Source: Halobaculum limi
GTDB taxonomy: Archaea > Halobacteriota > Halobacteria > Halobacteriales > Haloferacaceae
Direction: 5' to 3'
DNA: 64,000 bases
NCBI RefSeq assembly: GCF_029490015.1
Contig: NZ_CP120468.1
Location: 2,356,001-2,420,000 of the forward strand
Below, in pieces: positions 8,580-17,896 of the stretch. The position numbers were made by a program, and so were the translations under genes. The notes under the pieces are model-generated. The model had not been told where the DNA came from and made no database searches. It worked only from the letters and a program-made list of their open reading frames with translations. Positions within the stretch are counted from its first letter, which is position 1; every line of letters starts with the position of its first letter.

Positions 8580-9539
8580 TTAGAACGAGTCGATGTCTGT
8601 CCCGACCGAGCAGACGTACTCGCCGGTCGCGACCTGCGGGAGACGACGCGAGCGCCAGAGGATGCCGTCGCTGTCGGCAGTCACACGCGCTTTCAGTTCG
8701 CCGAACGGGTCTGAGACTTCGAACAGCGTGTCGCCGCGGGAGACACGTTCCCCGAGGTCGGCGTTGTACGTGACGAGACCACCCGACGGAGAGCCGTACT
8801 GGTCGAACCCGGAAGCGCGTGTCTGCACCTCGCGGTCGACGTCGCCGTCGAGGAAGCCGTAGTACTTCAGCACGCGGAACATCCCGTCGACGCCGATCTC
8901 GATGGACTCCTCGTCCCACCCGACAGAGCCGCCGAGTTCGGGGTCGATGGTCGGGATACCTTTGTCGGGGGCGGCGCGGGCGAGTTGGCCGTCCGGCCCC
9001 TTCTGGTCGAGGACGTAGCCGGTGCCGAACACCTTCGCGAGTTCGAGACACTCGCGGTGGAGGCGGTGGCGCGGGCCACAGCGAACGCGCACCTCGTTGA
9101 TCATCCGGGAGGTGCGCCCCTGGTGGAGGTCGATCACGAGGTCGGCACGCTTGGCGGCCTCGAACGTCGCCGCCGCGATGCGCTCGGAAGACGTGCCGTT
9201 CGCAGAACCGGGGTACGCCCGGTTCATCTTCATGTCGTCGATGGGGTTGCGGTGCTCGGCTACCTGGAAGCCGTGGAAGTTGACGATGCCGACGAACAGA
9301 ATCTCACCAGCGATCTCTGCGGGGTCGAGTTGCGGGACCAGCCGATTGAGGACACCGAGGCCGTTGACCTCGTCGCCGTCGCTGACCGCCTGCACGTAGA
9401 GGGTCTTCCCGTCGTCGGCACCGTTGAGCACCGCGACCGGAAGCCCGACCGTCGAGCCGTCGCGAGTCTCCCCGACTTCGAGGCGACCGGTGTCGAATTC
9501 CCCGGGTGGCGCGCTCGCGCTCCCGAGTGTCGTCATCAT
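8580..9539 (-). CDS. Succinylglutamate desuccinylase/aspartoacylase family protein (M14-type)
   Basis: A 319-residue protein. After an N-terminal strand region come HGFQVAEHRNP-type and NRAYPGS motifs, and DLHQG contains the expected metal-binding histidine. The family uses a Zn site (His-x2-Glu...His) to hydrolyse amide bonds of N-acylated amino acids. The C-terminal part (about 225-319) has the lipoyl/biotinyl-like beta segment SGGLVTYNADLGERVSRGDT found in the long AspA/AstE-like proteins. The start is set at the double ATG (9539/9536) because a TAAAGA-like TATA element lies about 28 nt upstream; the extension to 9647 has poor coding character. The exact substrate is unknown. Confidence 0.82.
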   Translation of the reverse strand: MMTTLGSASAPPGEFDTGRLEVGETRDGSTVGLPVAVLNGADDGKTLYVQAVSDGDEVNGLGVLNRLVPQLDPAEIAGEILFVGIVNFHGFQVAEHRNPIDDMKMNRAYPGSANGTSSERIAAATFEAAKRADLVIDLHQGRTSRMINEVRVRCGPRHRLHRECLELAKVFGTGYVLDQKGPDGQLARAAPDKGIPTIDPELGGSVGWDEESIEIGVDGMFRVLKYYGFLDGDVDREVQTRASGFDQYGSPSGGLVTYNADLGERVSRGDTLFEVSDPFGELKARVTADSDGILWRSRRLPQVATGEYVCSVGTDIDSF

Positions 9540-9689
9540 TACGTCACCTGTTGCGGGTATCCCCTCTTTAGGGGTTCGGTCCGGACCCTCGGGTGTCGCA
9601 TCGAAGGCGACGCGATAGACGCCGAAGTGGACGGGCGACCGCGTCACCGATGTCGCGGGGTTGAAGCCGTGTCGCTCGCACCCCCGGAT

Positions 9690-10787
9690 ATGGTCGATAT
9701 CGCGGAACGAGAGGAACGGTTGGAGCGGTTCCTCGACGAGGGGGGATACGAGGCCGTCTGGTTCGCGCGTCCGAACGCGTTCGCGTGGGCGACCGGCGGG
9801 TCGAATCGCGTCGACGACGCTGCGGACGTGGGCGACGCGGCCGCAGGCTACCTCGGCGACGGCGAGTGGACCGTCGTGACGAACAACGTCGAAGCCGAGC
9901 GCATCGCCGCCGAGGAACTCCCGGCGGAACTGTCGATGTCGGTCACGGCCGACGACTGGTACGAGACGGACCTCGCGGGGTCGGTCGCCGCACGGTCGCC
10001 GACGCCGGCGGCCGCTGACTTCGACGTGCCCGGACTCGACACGGTCGATCCGATGCGACTGCGCCTCCGTCTCGGTGAGGACGACCTGCGTGCGTACCGG
10101 GACCTCGGGCGAGAAGTCGCCCTAGCGGTCGAGACGGTCTGTCGAGAGTTACAGCCAGGAGACACCGAACACGAAGTCGCCGCCGGCCTCCGTATCTCGC
10201 TGGCCGGACGGAACATCGACGCGCCGGTCGTCCTCGTCGGCGGGGGCGAACGGGCACCCGAGTATCGCCATCCGACGCCGACCGACGCCGCCCTCGGTGA
10301 CTACGCCGTCGTCATCGTGACGGCACGGCGCGGTGGTCTGCACGCTTCCTGCACCCGGACCGTCGCGTTCGACCCACCCGAGTGGCTGGCCGAGCGACAC
10401 CGGGTCGCCCAGCGTGTCGAGACGCGAGCGCTCGCAGCGACCCGGGAGGCGGCCGGACGCGACGACGGGACCGCAGGCGACGTGTTCGACGCCATCCAAG
10501 ATGCTTACGCCGACGAGGGATTCGAGGGCGAGTGGCGCAAGCACCACCAGGGCGGCGCGACTGGCTACGCGGGGCGAGAGTGGTTCGCCACCCCCGACAG
10601 CAGCGCACCCGTCGCGAGCGAGGCGGCGTACGCGTGGAATCCGACAGTTCAGGGTGCAAAAAGTGAGGACACAGCGTACGTCACCGACGACGACGTAGCG
10701 GTGCTGACCGACTCGGGGCGATGGCCGACGGACACTGTCGAAGCCGGTGGGCTGACGCTGCAGCGGCCGTCTATCCTGGAGAACTGA
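9690..10787 (+). CDS. M24-fold (Xaa-Pro peptidase-like) protein with degenerate metal site
   Basis: A 365-residue protein starting at ATG 9690. The N-terminal half resembles the creatinase-N domain (EERLERFLDEGGYEAVWFAR) and the C-terminal half has the pita-bread order of M24 peptidases. The expected ligands are mostly replaced: the strand that normally carries two aspartates reads VIVTARRGGLHASCTRTV (about 207-224), the HG-D-HE region reads HHQGGATGY (about 285-293), and the first metal glutamate position reads AWNPTVQG. Only the last glutamate (SEDTAYV, about 325-331) looks intact. It may bind a ligand rather than cleave peptides, or use altered chemistry. It is divergent from the M14-type gene. 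Confidence 0.8.
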   Translation: MVDIAEREERLERFLDEGGYEAVWFARPNAFAWATGGSNRVDDAADVGDAAAGYLGDGEWTVVTNNVEAERIAAEELPAELSMSVTADDWYETDLAGSVAARSPTPAAADFDVPGLDTVDPMRLRLRLGEDDLRAYRDLGREVALAVETVCRELQPGDTEHEVAAGLRISLAGRNIDAPVVLVGGGERAPEYRHPTPTDAALGDYAVVIVTARRGGLHASCTRTVAFDPPEWLAERHRVAQRVETRALAATREAAGRDDGTAGDVFDAIQDAYADEGFEGEWRKHHQGGATGYAGREWFATPDSSAPVASEAAYAWNPTVQGAKSEDTAYVTDDDVAVLTDSGRWPTDTVEAGGLTLQRPSILEN

Positions 10788-10845
10788 CGCACAGGCCGAC
10801 CGACCCAAGCACAAGGTTCATGTCGTGGGGATGTGAGATTCGGCT

Positions 10846-12201
10846 ATGAGCTGGAACGGCGTCGATGCGGTCGACGACGCACTCGACGCGACCCGAGCGT
10901 TTCTGTTCCCCGCGACGTTCGGCCGCTGGGCGCGCCTGGCGGTAGTGACCCTCTTCGGACGCGGTGGCGGCGGCGCCTCCCGAGTCGCCAGCAACGGAGC
11001 GAACCTCGCCGCACAGGCAGGCAACGGATCGGTCCCCACTGGCGCAGGCGGAACCGCCGCAGTCGCGGTGGTGATCGCGGCGCTGGCAACACTCGTAGAC
11101 GGGTCGCTGCTGTCGATAGCGACACCCACCGGACCGCTGCAGGTGGGGGATGTGCCCGACGTCTCGTCGACGCTTGCGATCGCGGCCGCCGCGGCAGTCC
11201 TCTTGATCATCCTGTTGTTCGCGATCATCTCGTCGGTGTTCGAGTTCGTGCTCGTCGACGCGATCGCGCGAGACAGCATCAGACTCGTCCGCGACACACG
11301 CCGACACCTCTTGAACGGCTTTCGGTTCCTGGGCTTTCAGATCGGATTGACAGCGGCGTTCGTCGTCCCACTCGCGGCGGTCACGGCAGCACTCGTCCTC
11401 TCGGAGACGTCCCCGATGGCGATACTCGACCGACCGCTGGTCGTCGTTGCTGCAGTGCTCGCCATCCTCGTGTACGTCCTCGTGTTCGCGTTCATCTCCC
11501 GGTTCACGCGCGAATTCGTCGTCCCAGCGATGGTCGCCGACGGTAGCGGCGTCATCGACGGCTGGCGACGCGTCTGGCCGCTCCTCCGCGGCAACCTCGG
11601 ACAGACGCTGGTGTATCTCGTGATGCACCTGCTCGTGGGTATCGGTATCGGCATCGTCGGGGCGGTGCTGACGCTCGTCGGGTTGGTGGCGGTCGGGACC
11701 GTCGCGGGCATCGTCGGCCTCGTCGTCGGCGCAGTCGTCGGCGGAACCGGCGGCGACCTCGGTGTCGGGGCCGGGGCGCTCGCGGCGGTAATCGTCGGCG
11801 TCCCGCTTCTGGTCGTCGCCGTCTTCCTGCCGATTCGGGTGTTGACCACGACGTACTTGCGCGCGTACGAACTGGCCGCGTTGGGTCGCTTCTCCGAGCG
11901 CCTCGACCTCCTCGGTCGGTATCGCGACCTCGGTGTCGAGCGAGCAGCCGATTCAGACGAGCGTGACGACGGGATATCAGGCCTCAGCGGCGACGACGAC
12001 GGCGACGACGGCGGCGACGGTGACGGCACGCCAGATGCTCGTCTCGACGACAGCGGTGAGTCGGCCGACGACGACACCACATCGGACGCCACCGACGACT
12101 TCGGTGGCTTCGTGCCAGCGTCAGTATCGGATGACGACGAAGCCGACGAAGACAACCGCGACGACGACGACACGAGCGACGACCCCGGACGCCGAAACTA
12201 A
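10846..12201 (+). CDS. Haloarchaeal integral membrane protein with acidic cytoplasmic-type tail (DUF7544-like)
   Basis: A 451-residue protein starting MSWNGVDAVDDALDATRAFLFP. About six hydrophobic segments are visible (near residues 66-85, 105-135, 163-185, 195-215, 258-305 and 312-330), with the recurrent polar segment WRRVWPLLRGNLGQT between them. The last 90 residues are extremely rich in Asp, Glu and Ser and predicted disordered. The N-terminal and TM pattern resembles a widespread haloarchaeal family (DUF7544) of unknown function. It stands alone, with the malic enzyme 87 nt downstream in the same orientation. Confidence 0.75.
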   Translation: MSWNGVDAVDDALDATRAFLFPATFGRWARLAVVTLFGRGGGGASRVASNGANLAAQAGNGSVPTGAGGTAAVAVVIAALATLVDGSLLSIATPTGPLQVGDVPDVSSTLAIAAAAAVLLIILLFAIISSVFEFVLVDAIARDSIRLVRDTRRHLLNGFRFLGFQIGLTAAFVVPLAAVTAALVLSETSPMAILDRPLVVVAAVLAILVYVLVFAFISRFTREFVVPAMVADGSGVIDGWRRVWPLLRGNLGQTLVYLVMHLLVGIGIGIVGAVLTLVGLVAVGTVAGIVGLVVGAVVGGTGGDLGVGAGALAAVIVGVPLLVVAVFLPIRVLTTTYLRAYELAALGRFSERLDLLGRYRDLGVERAADSDERDDGISGLSGDDDGDDGGDGDGTPDARLDDSGESADDDTTSDATDDFGGFVPASVSDDDEADEDNRDDDDTSDDPGRRN

Positions 12202-12288
12202 CTCGGTATCGAGTTTACGTCGGGCGATTCGGCGACGGAGGAGTTGTCTGCTCGGTAGCTTTTTCTCTCGGCCTGCGGTCGCTCTCGT

Positions 12289-14556
12289 ATGGGACTTGAC
12301 GACGACGCGCGGGAGTATCACCGATCTGACCCGCCCGGCAAGATCGAGATTTCGACGACGAAGCCGACGAACACCCAGCGTGACCTCTCGCTGGCGTACT
12401 CGCCCGGTGTCGCAGCGCCGTGTCGCGACATCGACGAGGACGCCGAACGGGCGTTCGAGTACACCGCGAAGGGGAACCTCGTGGGCGTCGTCTCCAACGG
12501 GTCGGCCGTTCTCGGCCTCGGCGACATCGGCGCACAGGCGTCCAAGCCCGTGATGGAGGGGAAGGGCGTCCTGTTCAAGCGATTCGCCGACATCGACGTG
12601 TTCGACATCGAACTCGACGAGAGCGACCCCGACGCGATCATCGAGTCGGTCGCCGCGATGGAACCGACGTTCGGCGGGATCAACCTCGAAGACATCAAAG
12701 CACCCGAGTGCTTCGAGATCGAAGAACGCCTCCGCGAGCGGATGGACATCCCGGTGTTCCACGACGACCAACACGGCACCGCGATCATCTCCGGCGCGGG
12801 TCTGATCAACGCCGCCGACATCGTCGACAAGGACCTCGCCGACCTCGACATCGTCTTCTCCGGGGCGGGCGCCTCCGCGATTGCAACCGCTAAATTCTAC
12901 GTCGAACTCGGCGCGGACGCGAGCAACATCACGATGTGTGACTCCTCGGGGATCATCACCGAGGAGCGTGCGGCCGCCGGCGACGTGAACGAGTACAAAG
13001 CCCAGTTCGCGAGCGAGGGCGCGGGCGGCGACCTCGCGGACGCTATGGTCGACGCGGACGTGTTCGTCGGCCTCTCCATCGGCGGCATCGTCAGCCAGGA
13101 GATGGTCCGGTCGATGGCCGCCGATCCGATCATCTTCGCGATGGCGAACCCCGACCCCGAAATTACCTACGAAGACGCCAAAGACGCCCGCGACGACACC
13201 GTCATCATGGGTACCGGGCGCTCGGACTACCCGAATCAGGTGAACAACGTCCTCGGGTTCCCGTTCCTGTTCCGCGGCGCACTCGACGTGCGCGCGACTG
13301 ACATCAACGAGGAGATGAAACGCGCCGCCGCCGAAGCCCTCGCAGACTTGGCCCGGCAAGACGTACCCGACGCCGTCGTGAAGGCGTACGGCGACCAACC
13401 GCTCCAGTTCGGCCCCGAGTACGTCATCCCGAAACCGCTGGACCCCCGTGTGCTGTTCCAGGTTGCCCCCGCGGTCGCGGAGGCGGCGATGGAGTCGGGC
13501 GTCGCCCGCTTCGACATCGACACCGACGAGTACGCAGAGCGACTGGAGGCACGCCTCGGCAAGAGCCGCGAGATGATGCGCGTCGTCCTCAACAAGGCGC
13601 GTTCGGAACCCAAGCGCGTCGCCCTCGCGGAGGGGACAGACGAGAAGATGATCCGCGCGGCCTACCAGATGCAAGAACAGGGCATCGCCAAGCCCGTCCT
13701 CTTGGGCGACCGCGACGACATCGAGACGACGACCAAGCGCCTCGGCCTCGACTTTATCCCGGACGTGGTCGACCCCGACGAGGAGGGGGCGACCGACGGC
13801 TACGCCGACCGTCTCCACGAACTCCGCAAGCGAAAGGGCGTCACTCGCTCGGAGGCCGGCGAACTGATCCGCCGCGACACCAACTACCTCGGGAGCGTGA
13901 TGGTCGAACAGGGCGACGCTGACGCCCTCCTCACGGGGCTGACTCACCACTACCCGAGCGCCCTCCGGCCGCCGCTTCAGGTCGTCGGGACGGCCGACGA
14001 TGCCGAGTACGTCGCCGGCGTCTACATGTTGACGTTCAAGAACCGCGTCATCTTCTGCGCCGACACGACGGTGAACCAAGACCCCGACGCAGAGGTGCTC
14101 GCAGAGATTACCCGACACACCGCGAAACTGGCACGCCGGTTCAACGTCGAACCGCGGGCGGCGATGCTGTCGTACTCCAACTTCGGCTCCGTCGACAACG
14201 AGGGGACGAGAAAGCCGCGTGAAGCTGTCGACCTCCTGCACAACGACCCCGAAGTCGACTTCCCCGTCGACGGTGAGATGCAGGCTGACACCGCAGTCGT
14301 CGAGGAGATTCTCGAAGACACCTACGACTTCTCGGACCTGGACGGTCCCGCGAACGTCCTCGTGTTCCCCAACCTCGAAGCCGGGAACATCGGCTACAAA
14401 CTCCTCCAGCGTCTCGGCGGCGCGGAGGCCATCGGCCCGATGCTCGTCGGGATGGACCAGCCAGTCCACGTGATGCAACGGGGCGATGAAGTGAAAGACA
14501 TCGTCAACCTCGCGGGCGTCGCCGTCGTCGACGCTCAAGACGAGACCGAGGAGTAA
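12289..14556 (+). CDS. maeB: NADP-dependent malic enzyme fused to phosphotransacetylase-like domain
   Basis: A 755-residue two-domain enzyme. Residues about 1-430 are the malic enzyme: the N-terminal Tyr region [29 protein letters not shown], the metal/substrate segment FHDDQHGTA and the nucleotide loop [10 protein letters not shown]. Residues about 435-755 form a phosphate acetyl/butyryl-transferase-like domain ([12 protein letters not shown] onward, ending [19 protein letters not shown]), which in MaeB-type enzymes is usually regulatory. The reaction is malate + NADP+ to pyruvate + CO2 + NADPH. Full length is as expected. A TTTTT-containing TATA-like element lies about 25-30 nt upstream. 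Confidence 0.94.
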   Translation: MGLDDDAREYHRSDPPGKIEISTTKPTNTQRDLSLAYSPGVAAPCRDIDEDAERAFEYTAKGNLVGVVSNGSAVLGLGDIGAQASKPVMEGKGVLFKRFADIDVFDIELDESDPDAIIESVAAMEPTFGGINLEDIKAPECFEIEERLRERMDIPVFHDDQHGTAIISGAGLINAADIVDKDLADLDIVFSGAGASAIATAKFYVELGADASNITMCDSSGIITEERAAAGDVNEYKAQFASEGAGGDLADAMVDADVFVGLSIGGIVSQEMVRSMAADPIIFAMANPDPEITYEDAKDARDDTVIMGTGRSDYPNQVNNVLGFPFLFRGALDVRATDINEEMKRAAAEALADLARQDVPDAVVKAYGDQPLQFGPEYVIPKPLDPRVLFQVAPAVAEAAMESGVARFDIDTDEYAERLEARLGKSREMMRVVLNKARSEPKRVALAEGTDEKMIRAAYQMQEQGIAKPVLLGDRDDIETTTKRLGLDFIPDVVDPDEEGATDGYADRLHELRKRKGVTRSEAGELIRRDTNYLGSVMVEQGDADALLTGLTHHYPSALRPPLQVVGTADDAEYVAGVYMLTFKNRVIFCADTTVNQDPDAEVLAEITRHTAKLARRFNVEPRAAMLSYSNFGSVDNEGTRKPREAVDLLHNDPEVDFPVDGEMQADTAVVEEILEDTYDFSDLDGPANVLVFPNLEAGNIGYKLLQRLGGAEAIGPMLVGMDQPVHVMQRGDEVKDIVNLAGVAVVDAQDETEE

Positions 14557-14617
14557 CGACGGCTCGGAGACAGTTCCTCCGGCCGGACGTGTTATTACAA
14601 CGTACTTTCTCGATGGA

Positions 14618-14624
14618 TTTTTAA
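14618..14624 (+). promoter_or_regulatory. Possible TATA box upstream of the pilin-like gene
   Basis: TTTTTAA lies 79-85 nt upstream of the pilin-like ATG. If used, it would give a transcript with a leader of about 55 nt, unlike the leaderless genes around it. Confidence 0.3.
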
Positions 14625-14702
14625 TGAGTGACCATCGCAGTAGCATCACGCCCGGTCTCGACGTGAGGGGGGAGAGACCTCGTGTCGGCAGGGCAGACAC
14701 CC

Positions 14703-15113
14703 ATGAACCTGCACACGATACTTACGGAGGAACGAGCCGTCTCGCCAGTCATCGGCGTCATCCTGATGGTCGCGATCACCGTGATCCTCGCGGCGGTCGT
14801 CGGGTCGTTCGTCCTCGGAATCGGGGGCGACGTACAGCCGAGTTCGCCGAACGCGAACTTCCAGTTCTCGTACGCGACGAACGGGGCGAACTACGACGTG
14901 ACGGCGACACACGGCGGCGGCGACACGATTCCCGCAACGGAACCTGTCGAACTGTCGACCGCCAACGGGACGGCGACGTTCAACGGGTCGGTGTCGGCCG
15001 GGTCGGCGGCGACTGTCGCCGACGTGCCTGCCGGGTCGACGGTCCGTGTCGTCTGGCGATCCGAGAACGGCGAAGACTCCGCGGTGTTGGCCGACGACGA
15101 GGTACCCGCGTAA
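14703..15113 (+). CDS. Type IV pilin/archaellin-like N-terminal domain protein
   Basis: A 136-residue protein. The N-terminus MNLHTILTEERAVSPVIGVI carries a class III signal peptide, with likely cleavage by the prepilin peptidase (PibD) after Arg, leaving AVSPVIG. A single hydrophobic helix (about residues 12-38) follows, and then a Gly/Thr/Ser-rich beta-type exported domain. It is expected to be membrane anchored or assembled into a pilus-like filament. GTG at 14682, in frame seven codons upstream, is an alternative start, but ATG 14703 gives the canonical short leader. No pilus assembly ATPase or membrane platform gene is nearby, so it is an orphan pilin. Confidence 0.9.
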   Translation: MNLHTILTEERAVSPVIGVILMVAITVILAAVVGSFVLGIGGDVQPSSPNANFQFSYATNGANYDVTATHGGGDTIPATEPVELSTANGTATFNGSVSAGSAATVADVPAGSTVRVVWRSENGEDSAVLADDEVPA

Positions 15114-15215
15114 GTCGGTCCTCCGATGACCCCGGTGGTTGGTCGCGTCAATTGCCGATATGCAACCTGTTTTGAGTTTCCGCTTCGTTGTCTGGTAGCC
15201 CATCACAGACCCCAG

Positions 15216-15223
15216 CATATAAG
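15216..15223 (+). promoter_or_regulatory. TATA box of the peptide ABC transporter operon
   Basis: CATATAAG ends 25 nt before the ATG at 15248, the spacing of a leaderless haloarchaeal promoter. It fixes the start of the binding-protein gene and is the only strong promoter seen for the five-gene operon. Confidence 0.65.
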
Positions 15224-15247
15224 GCTACGTCCCGTCTTCGTCAGGTT

Positions 15248-16897
15248 ATGTCTGAAGAAGACACTAGCAGACGGCGGTTCCTGCAAGCGGCGGGTTCGGC
15301 GACCGCAGCGGTCGCACTCGCTGGCTGTGCGGGCGGTGGCGGTGAGTCCGAGACCACGGAGGGTGGGATGGAGACGACCGAGGGTGGGATGGAGACCACC
15401 GAGGGCGATATGGAGACGACCGAACGCCCCGAGCCGACGACGCGCGAGGGCTACCTCCAGCGTGCCAACCGGCACTGCAACGAGCAGGCGCCGTGGGTGT
15501 TCCTCCACCGGCAGTTCTCCGTGTACGGCCAGTCCAGCAACATCGAGTGGCAGCCGCGCACCGACGAGCGCGTAGCCGCCTACGGGATCGAGCCAGCGAC
15601 GGACGCCGGCGACGACGTCGTGATGACGCAGTCGCAGATGGACTCCGGGCTCGACCCGCAGGACCACCGCGAGACGCCGACGGACAACATCGTCCTGCAG
15701 GCGTACGAAGGACTGCTCGAGCGTGACGCAGATGGTGCAATCGTCGAGACGCTGGCGACCGACTACCAGCGCCTCGACGAGACGACGGTGCAGTTCACCG
15801 TCCGCGACAACGTCTCGTTCCACTCGGGCGACTCGCTCACTCCCGAAGACGTTGCCTTCTCGATCAATCGGATCGTGCAGGAGGACGTCGGCATCGCCTC
15901 CCCGCAGGTCGACCAACTCATCGGCGTCGACGGCGCGGAGGTCGCGTCCACCGACGACCGCACGGTGAACGTCAACCTCTCGGGGCTCAACCCCATCGTG
16001 TTCGCGTCGTTCGCGACGTACTGCGACGTGATGAACAAGTCGTGGGTCGAGAGCAACGACAACGCCTACGTCAACCAGAACATGGAGGGCACCGGCCCGT
16101 TCGTGCTCACGAACTACGAGCAGGGCGTCGAAGTCGCGTTCGAACGCAACGACGACTACTGGCAGGAGCCAGCGGCGATTTCGACGTTCACGATCAACTC
16201 CGCGAGCGAGCCGTCGACCCGTGTGAATCGCCTCATCGCAGGCGAGTCCGACATCGCGGTGAACGTACCCCCACAGGAAGTGTCGCGCGTCGAGAACAAC
16301 GACGGCACCTCCATCACGGCAGTGCCGTCCACGCGCGTCATCTTCAACGCGATGCGCTACGACGTCGAGCCGTTCGACTCGCCGCAGTTCCGTCAGGCCG
16401 TCAACTACGCGGTCGACCTGGACGCGATCATCGAGAACGTCCTCCAGACGTTCGGGAGTGCCACGGGTCAACCGACTCTGGAAGGCTTCTTCGGCTACAA
16501 CGAGGACATCGATCCGTACCCACGTGATCTGGACCGCGCCGAGCAACTCGTCGAGGAGTCCGGCTACGCAGGCGCCGAGATCGAACTCGTGACGCCGATC
16601 GGCCGCTACCTGAAGGACGTCGAAATCGCACAGGCGGTCGCCTCACAGGTCAACGAACTGCCGAACGTCTCGGCAACGGCCCGCCAGATCGAGTTCTCGA
16701 CGCTCGTCAGTCAGGTCACCACGGGCAGCATCGAGGACAAGCCGCACTGGTACCTGCTGGGGTGGGGTAACGCGACCTTCGACGCGATCCAGACGATTCA
16801 GCCGCTCCTCGCGAGCGACGGGTCGCTCTCGTCGTACAAGAACGAGGAACTGGACCGCCTGCTCGACGAAGCGCAGAGCCTGCCGAGCGAATCATAG
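15248..16897 (+). CDS. ABC transporter solute-binding lipoprotein, SBP_bac_5 family, apparently permuted
   Basis: A 549-residue Tat lipoprotein: the twin-arginine leader TSRRRFLQAAG and lipobox LAGC (Cys27) are followed by a Thr/Glu/Gly repeat linker (residues 35-59). Residues about 63-115 (REGYLQRANRHCNEQAPWVF, then FLHRQFSVYG and EWQPRTDERV) look like the segment that closes the C-terminus of dipeptide/oligopeptide-binding proteins. The usual N-terminal start of the fold (TQSQMDSGLDPQDHRETPTD) comes after it, near residue 127. The protein then ends early at LDRLLDEAQSLPSES, exactly where that segment would normally follow. It delivers substrate to the permeases 16904-18966. The substrate may be a peptide, a sugar or nickel-like ligand; it is not determinable here. 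Confidence 0.9.
   Translation: MSEEDTSRRRFLQAAGSATAAVALAGCAGGGGESETTEGGMETTEGGMETTEGDMETTERPEPTTREGYLQRANRHCNEQAPWVFLHRQFSVYGQSSNIEWQPRTDERVAAYGIEPATDAGDDVVMTQSQMDSGLDPQDHRETPTDNIVLQAYEGLLERDADGAIVETLATDYQRLDETTVQFTVRDNVSFHSGDSLTPEDVAFSINRIVQEDVGIASPQVDQLIGVDGAEVASTDDRTVNVNLSGLNPIVFASFATYCDVMNKSWVESNDNAYVNQNMEGTGPFVLTNYEQGVEVAFERNDDYWQEPAAISTFTINSASEPSTRVNRLIAGESDIAVNVPPQEVSRVENNDGTSITAVPSTRVIFNAMRYDVEPFDSPQFRQAVNYAVDLDAIIENVLQTFGSATGQPTLEGFFGYNEDIDPYPRDLDRAEQLVEESGYAGAEIELVTPIGRYLKDVEIAQAVASQVNELPNVSATARQIEFSTLVSQVTTGSIEDKPHWYLLGWGNATFDAIQTIQPLLASDGSLSSYKNEELDRLLDEAQSLPSES
15350..15424 (+). repeat. 21-nt tandem repeat in the lipoprotein linker
   Basis: The unit encodes ETTEGGM and is present three times (third copy ETTEGDM), followed by a partial fourth unit. 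It lies within the linker between the lipobox and the folded domain of the binding protein. Its likely role is a flexible spacer, and the copy number could vary by slippage. Confidence 0.85.
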
Positions 16898-16903
16898 GCC
16901 GTT

Positions 16904-17896
16904 ATGGGCTACGGTCGTTTTCTTCTGAAGCGCGGCGTGCAAGGGGTCGGTGTTGTCTGGGGAGTCGTGACTGTCGTGTTCATCCTGCGATTCATCACGC
17001 CAGGATCACCGATCGACACGGTTGCCCCGCTCGACGCCAGCCAAGAGACACGCCAACGGATCGCCGAGGAACTGGGACTCAACCAGCCGCTGTGGGTCCA
17101 GTACCTCGATTACCTCTGGGAGTTGCTCAACGGGAACATGGGCTATTCGTACATCTCGAGTATCCCCGCGTCCGTGCAGGTGTTCCAGAAACTCCCGGCC
17201 ACGCTGGAGTTGGCGGTCGCAGCCAGCATCGTCGCCGTCGCGTTATCGATCCCCCTGGGGGTCATCTCCGCGACGCGACGCCACCAGCCAGCGGACTACG
17301 GAGCGACGACGTTCTCGCTGTTGGGCATCTCGACGCCGAACTTCTGGCTTGGCATCATGCTCGTACTCGTGTTCGCCGTCGAGTTCAACGTCTTCCCGAC
17401 GAGCGGTCGGGCGTACGGCTTCATGCAGACGCTCGCGGCGATTACCGGGCCGGAGCCGTTCTTCGAGGTGGCGACCGCGTTCGTCGCCTCGCTGGTCCTC
17501 CCGGCGATCACGTTGGGAACGTACTTCACGGCGCTCATCACGCGTCTCGTTCGCTCGGGGATGCTCGACGAACTGTCGCAGGGGTACGTTCGCGCGACGC
17601 GCGCGAAGGGGTTACCCGAGACGCTCGTGCGCTACAAACACGTGCTTCGAAACACGCTCGTTCCCGTCGTGACCGTCCTCGGTCTGCAACTGGGGACGCT
17701 CATCGGTGGTGCGGTCATCACTGAAGCCGTCTTCGCGTGGCCGGGGCTTGGCTCCGAGATCATTCGCGCGATCAACGCGCGTGACTGGCCCATCTTGCAG
17801 GGGAGTCTGATCGTCATCGGCACCGGGTTCGTCCTGTTGAACATCGCAGTCGACGCACTGTACGCGTACCTCGACCCGCGGGTGGTGGCAGAATGA
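16904..17896 (+). CDS. dppB: ABC transporter permease, DppB/OppB family
   Basis: A 330-residue inner membrane permease with the family start (GRFLLKRGVQGVGVVWGVVT) and the large loop GLNQPLWVQYLDYLWELLNG. Six hydrophobic segments follow. The EAA motif contacting the ATPases is YVRATRAKGLPETLVRYKHVLRN (positions about 227-249; quoted here only as landmarks YVRATRAKGL and VLRN). The start lies 7 nt after the binding-protein stop and its end overlaps the next permease by ATGA, so the genes are translationally coupled. The symbol follows the family; substrate specificity is inferred only. Confidence 0.9.
   Translation: MGYGRFLLKRGVQGVGVVWGVVTVVFILRFITPGSPIDTVAPLDASQETRQRIAEELGLNQPLWVQYLDYLWELLNGNMGYSYISSIPASVQVFQKLPATLELAVAASIVAVALSIPLGVISATRRHQPADYGATTFSLLGISTPNFWLGIMLVLVFAVEFNVFPTSGRAYGFMQTLAAITGPEPFFEVATAFVASLVLPAITLGTYFTALITRLVRSGMLDELSQGYVRATRAKGLPETLVRYKHVLRNTLVPVVTVLGLQLGTLIGGAVITEAVFAWPGLGSEIIRAINARDWPILQGSLIVIGTGFVLLNIAVDALYAYLDPRVVAE

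Noticed and set aside
8985-9689. Upstream extension of the M24-type gene
   Set aside because: This part is antisense to the M14-type gene and has shadow-frame composition; the M24 homology begins at the ATG at 9690.
12121-14700. 859-codon ORF antisense to the malic enzyme
   Set aside because: Val/Asp/His-rich shadow of the maeB gene; no motif is present and maeB on the plus strand is unambiguous.
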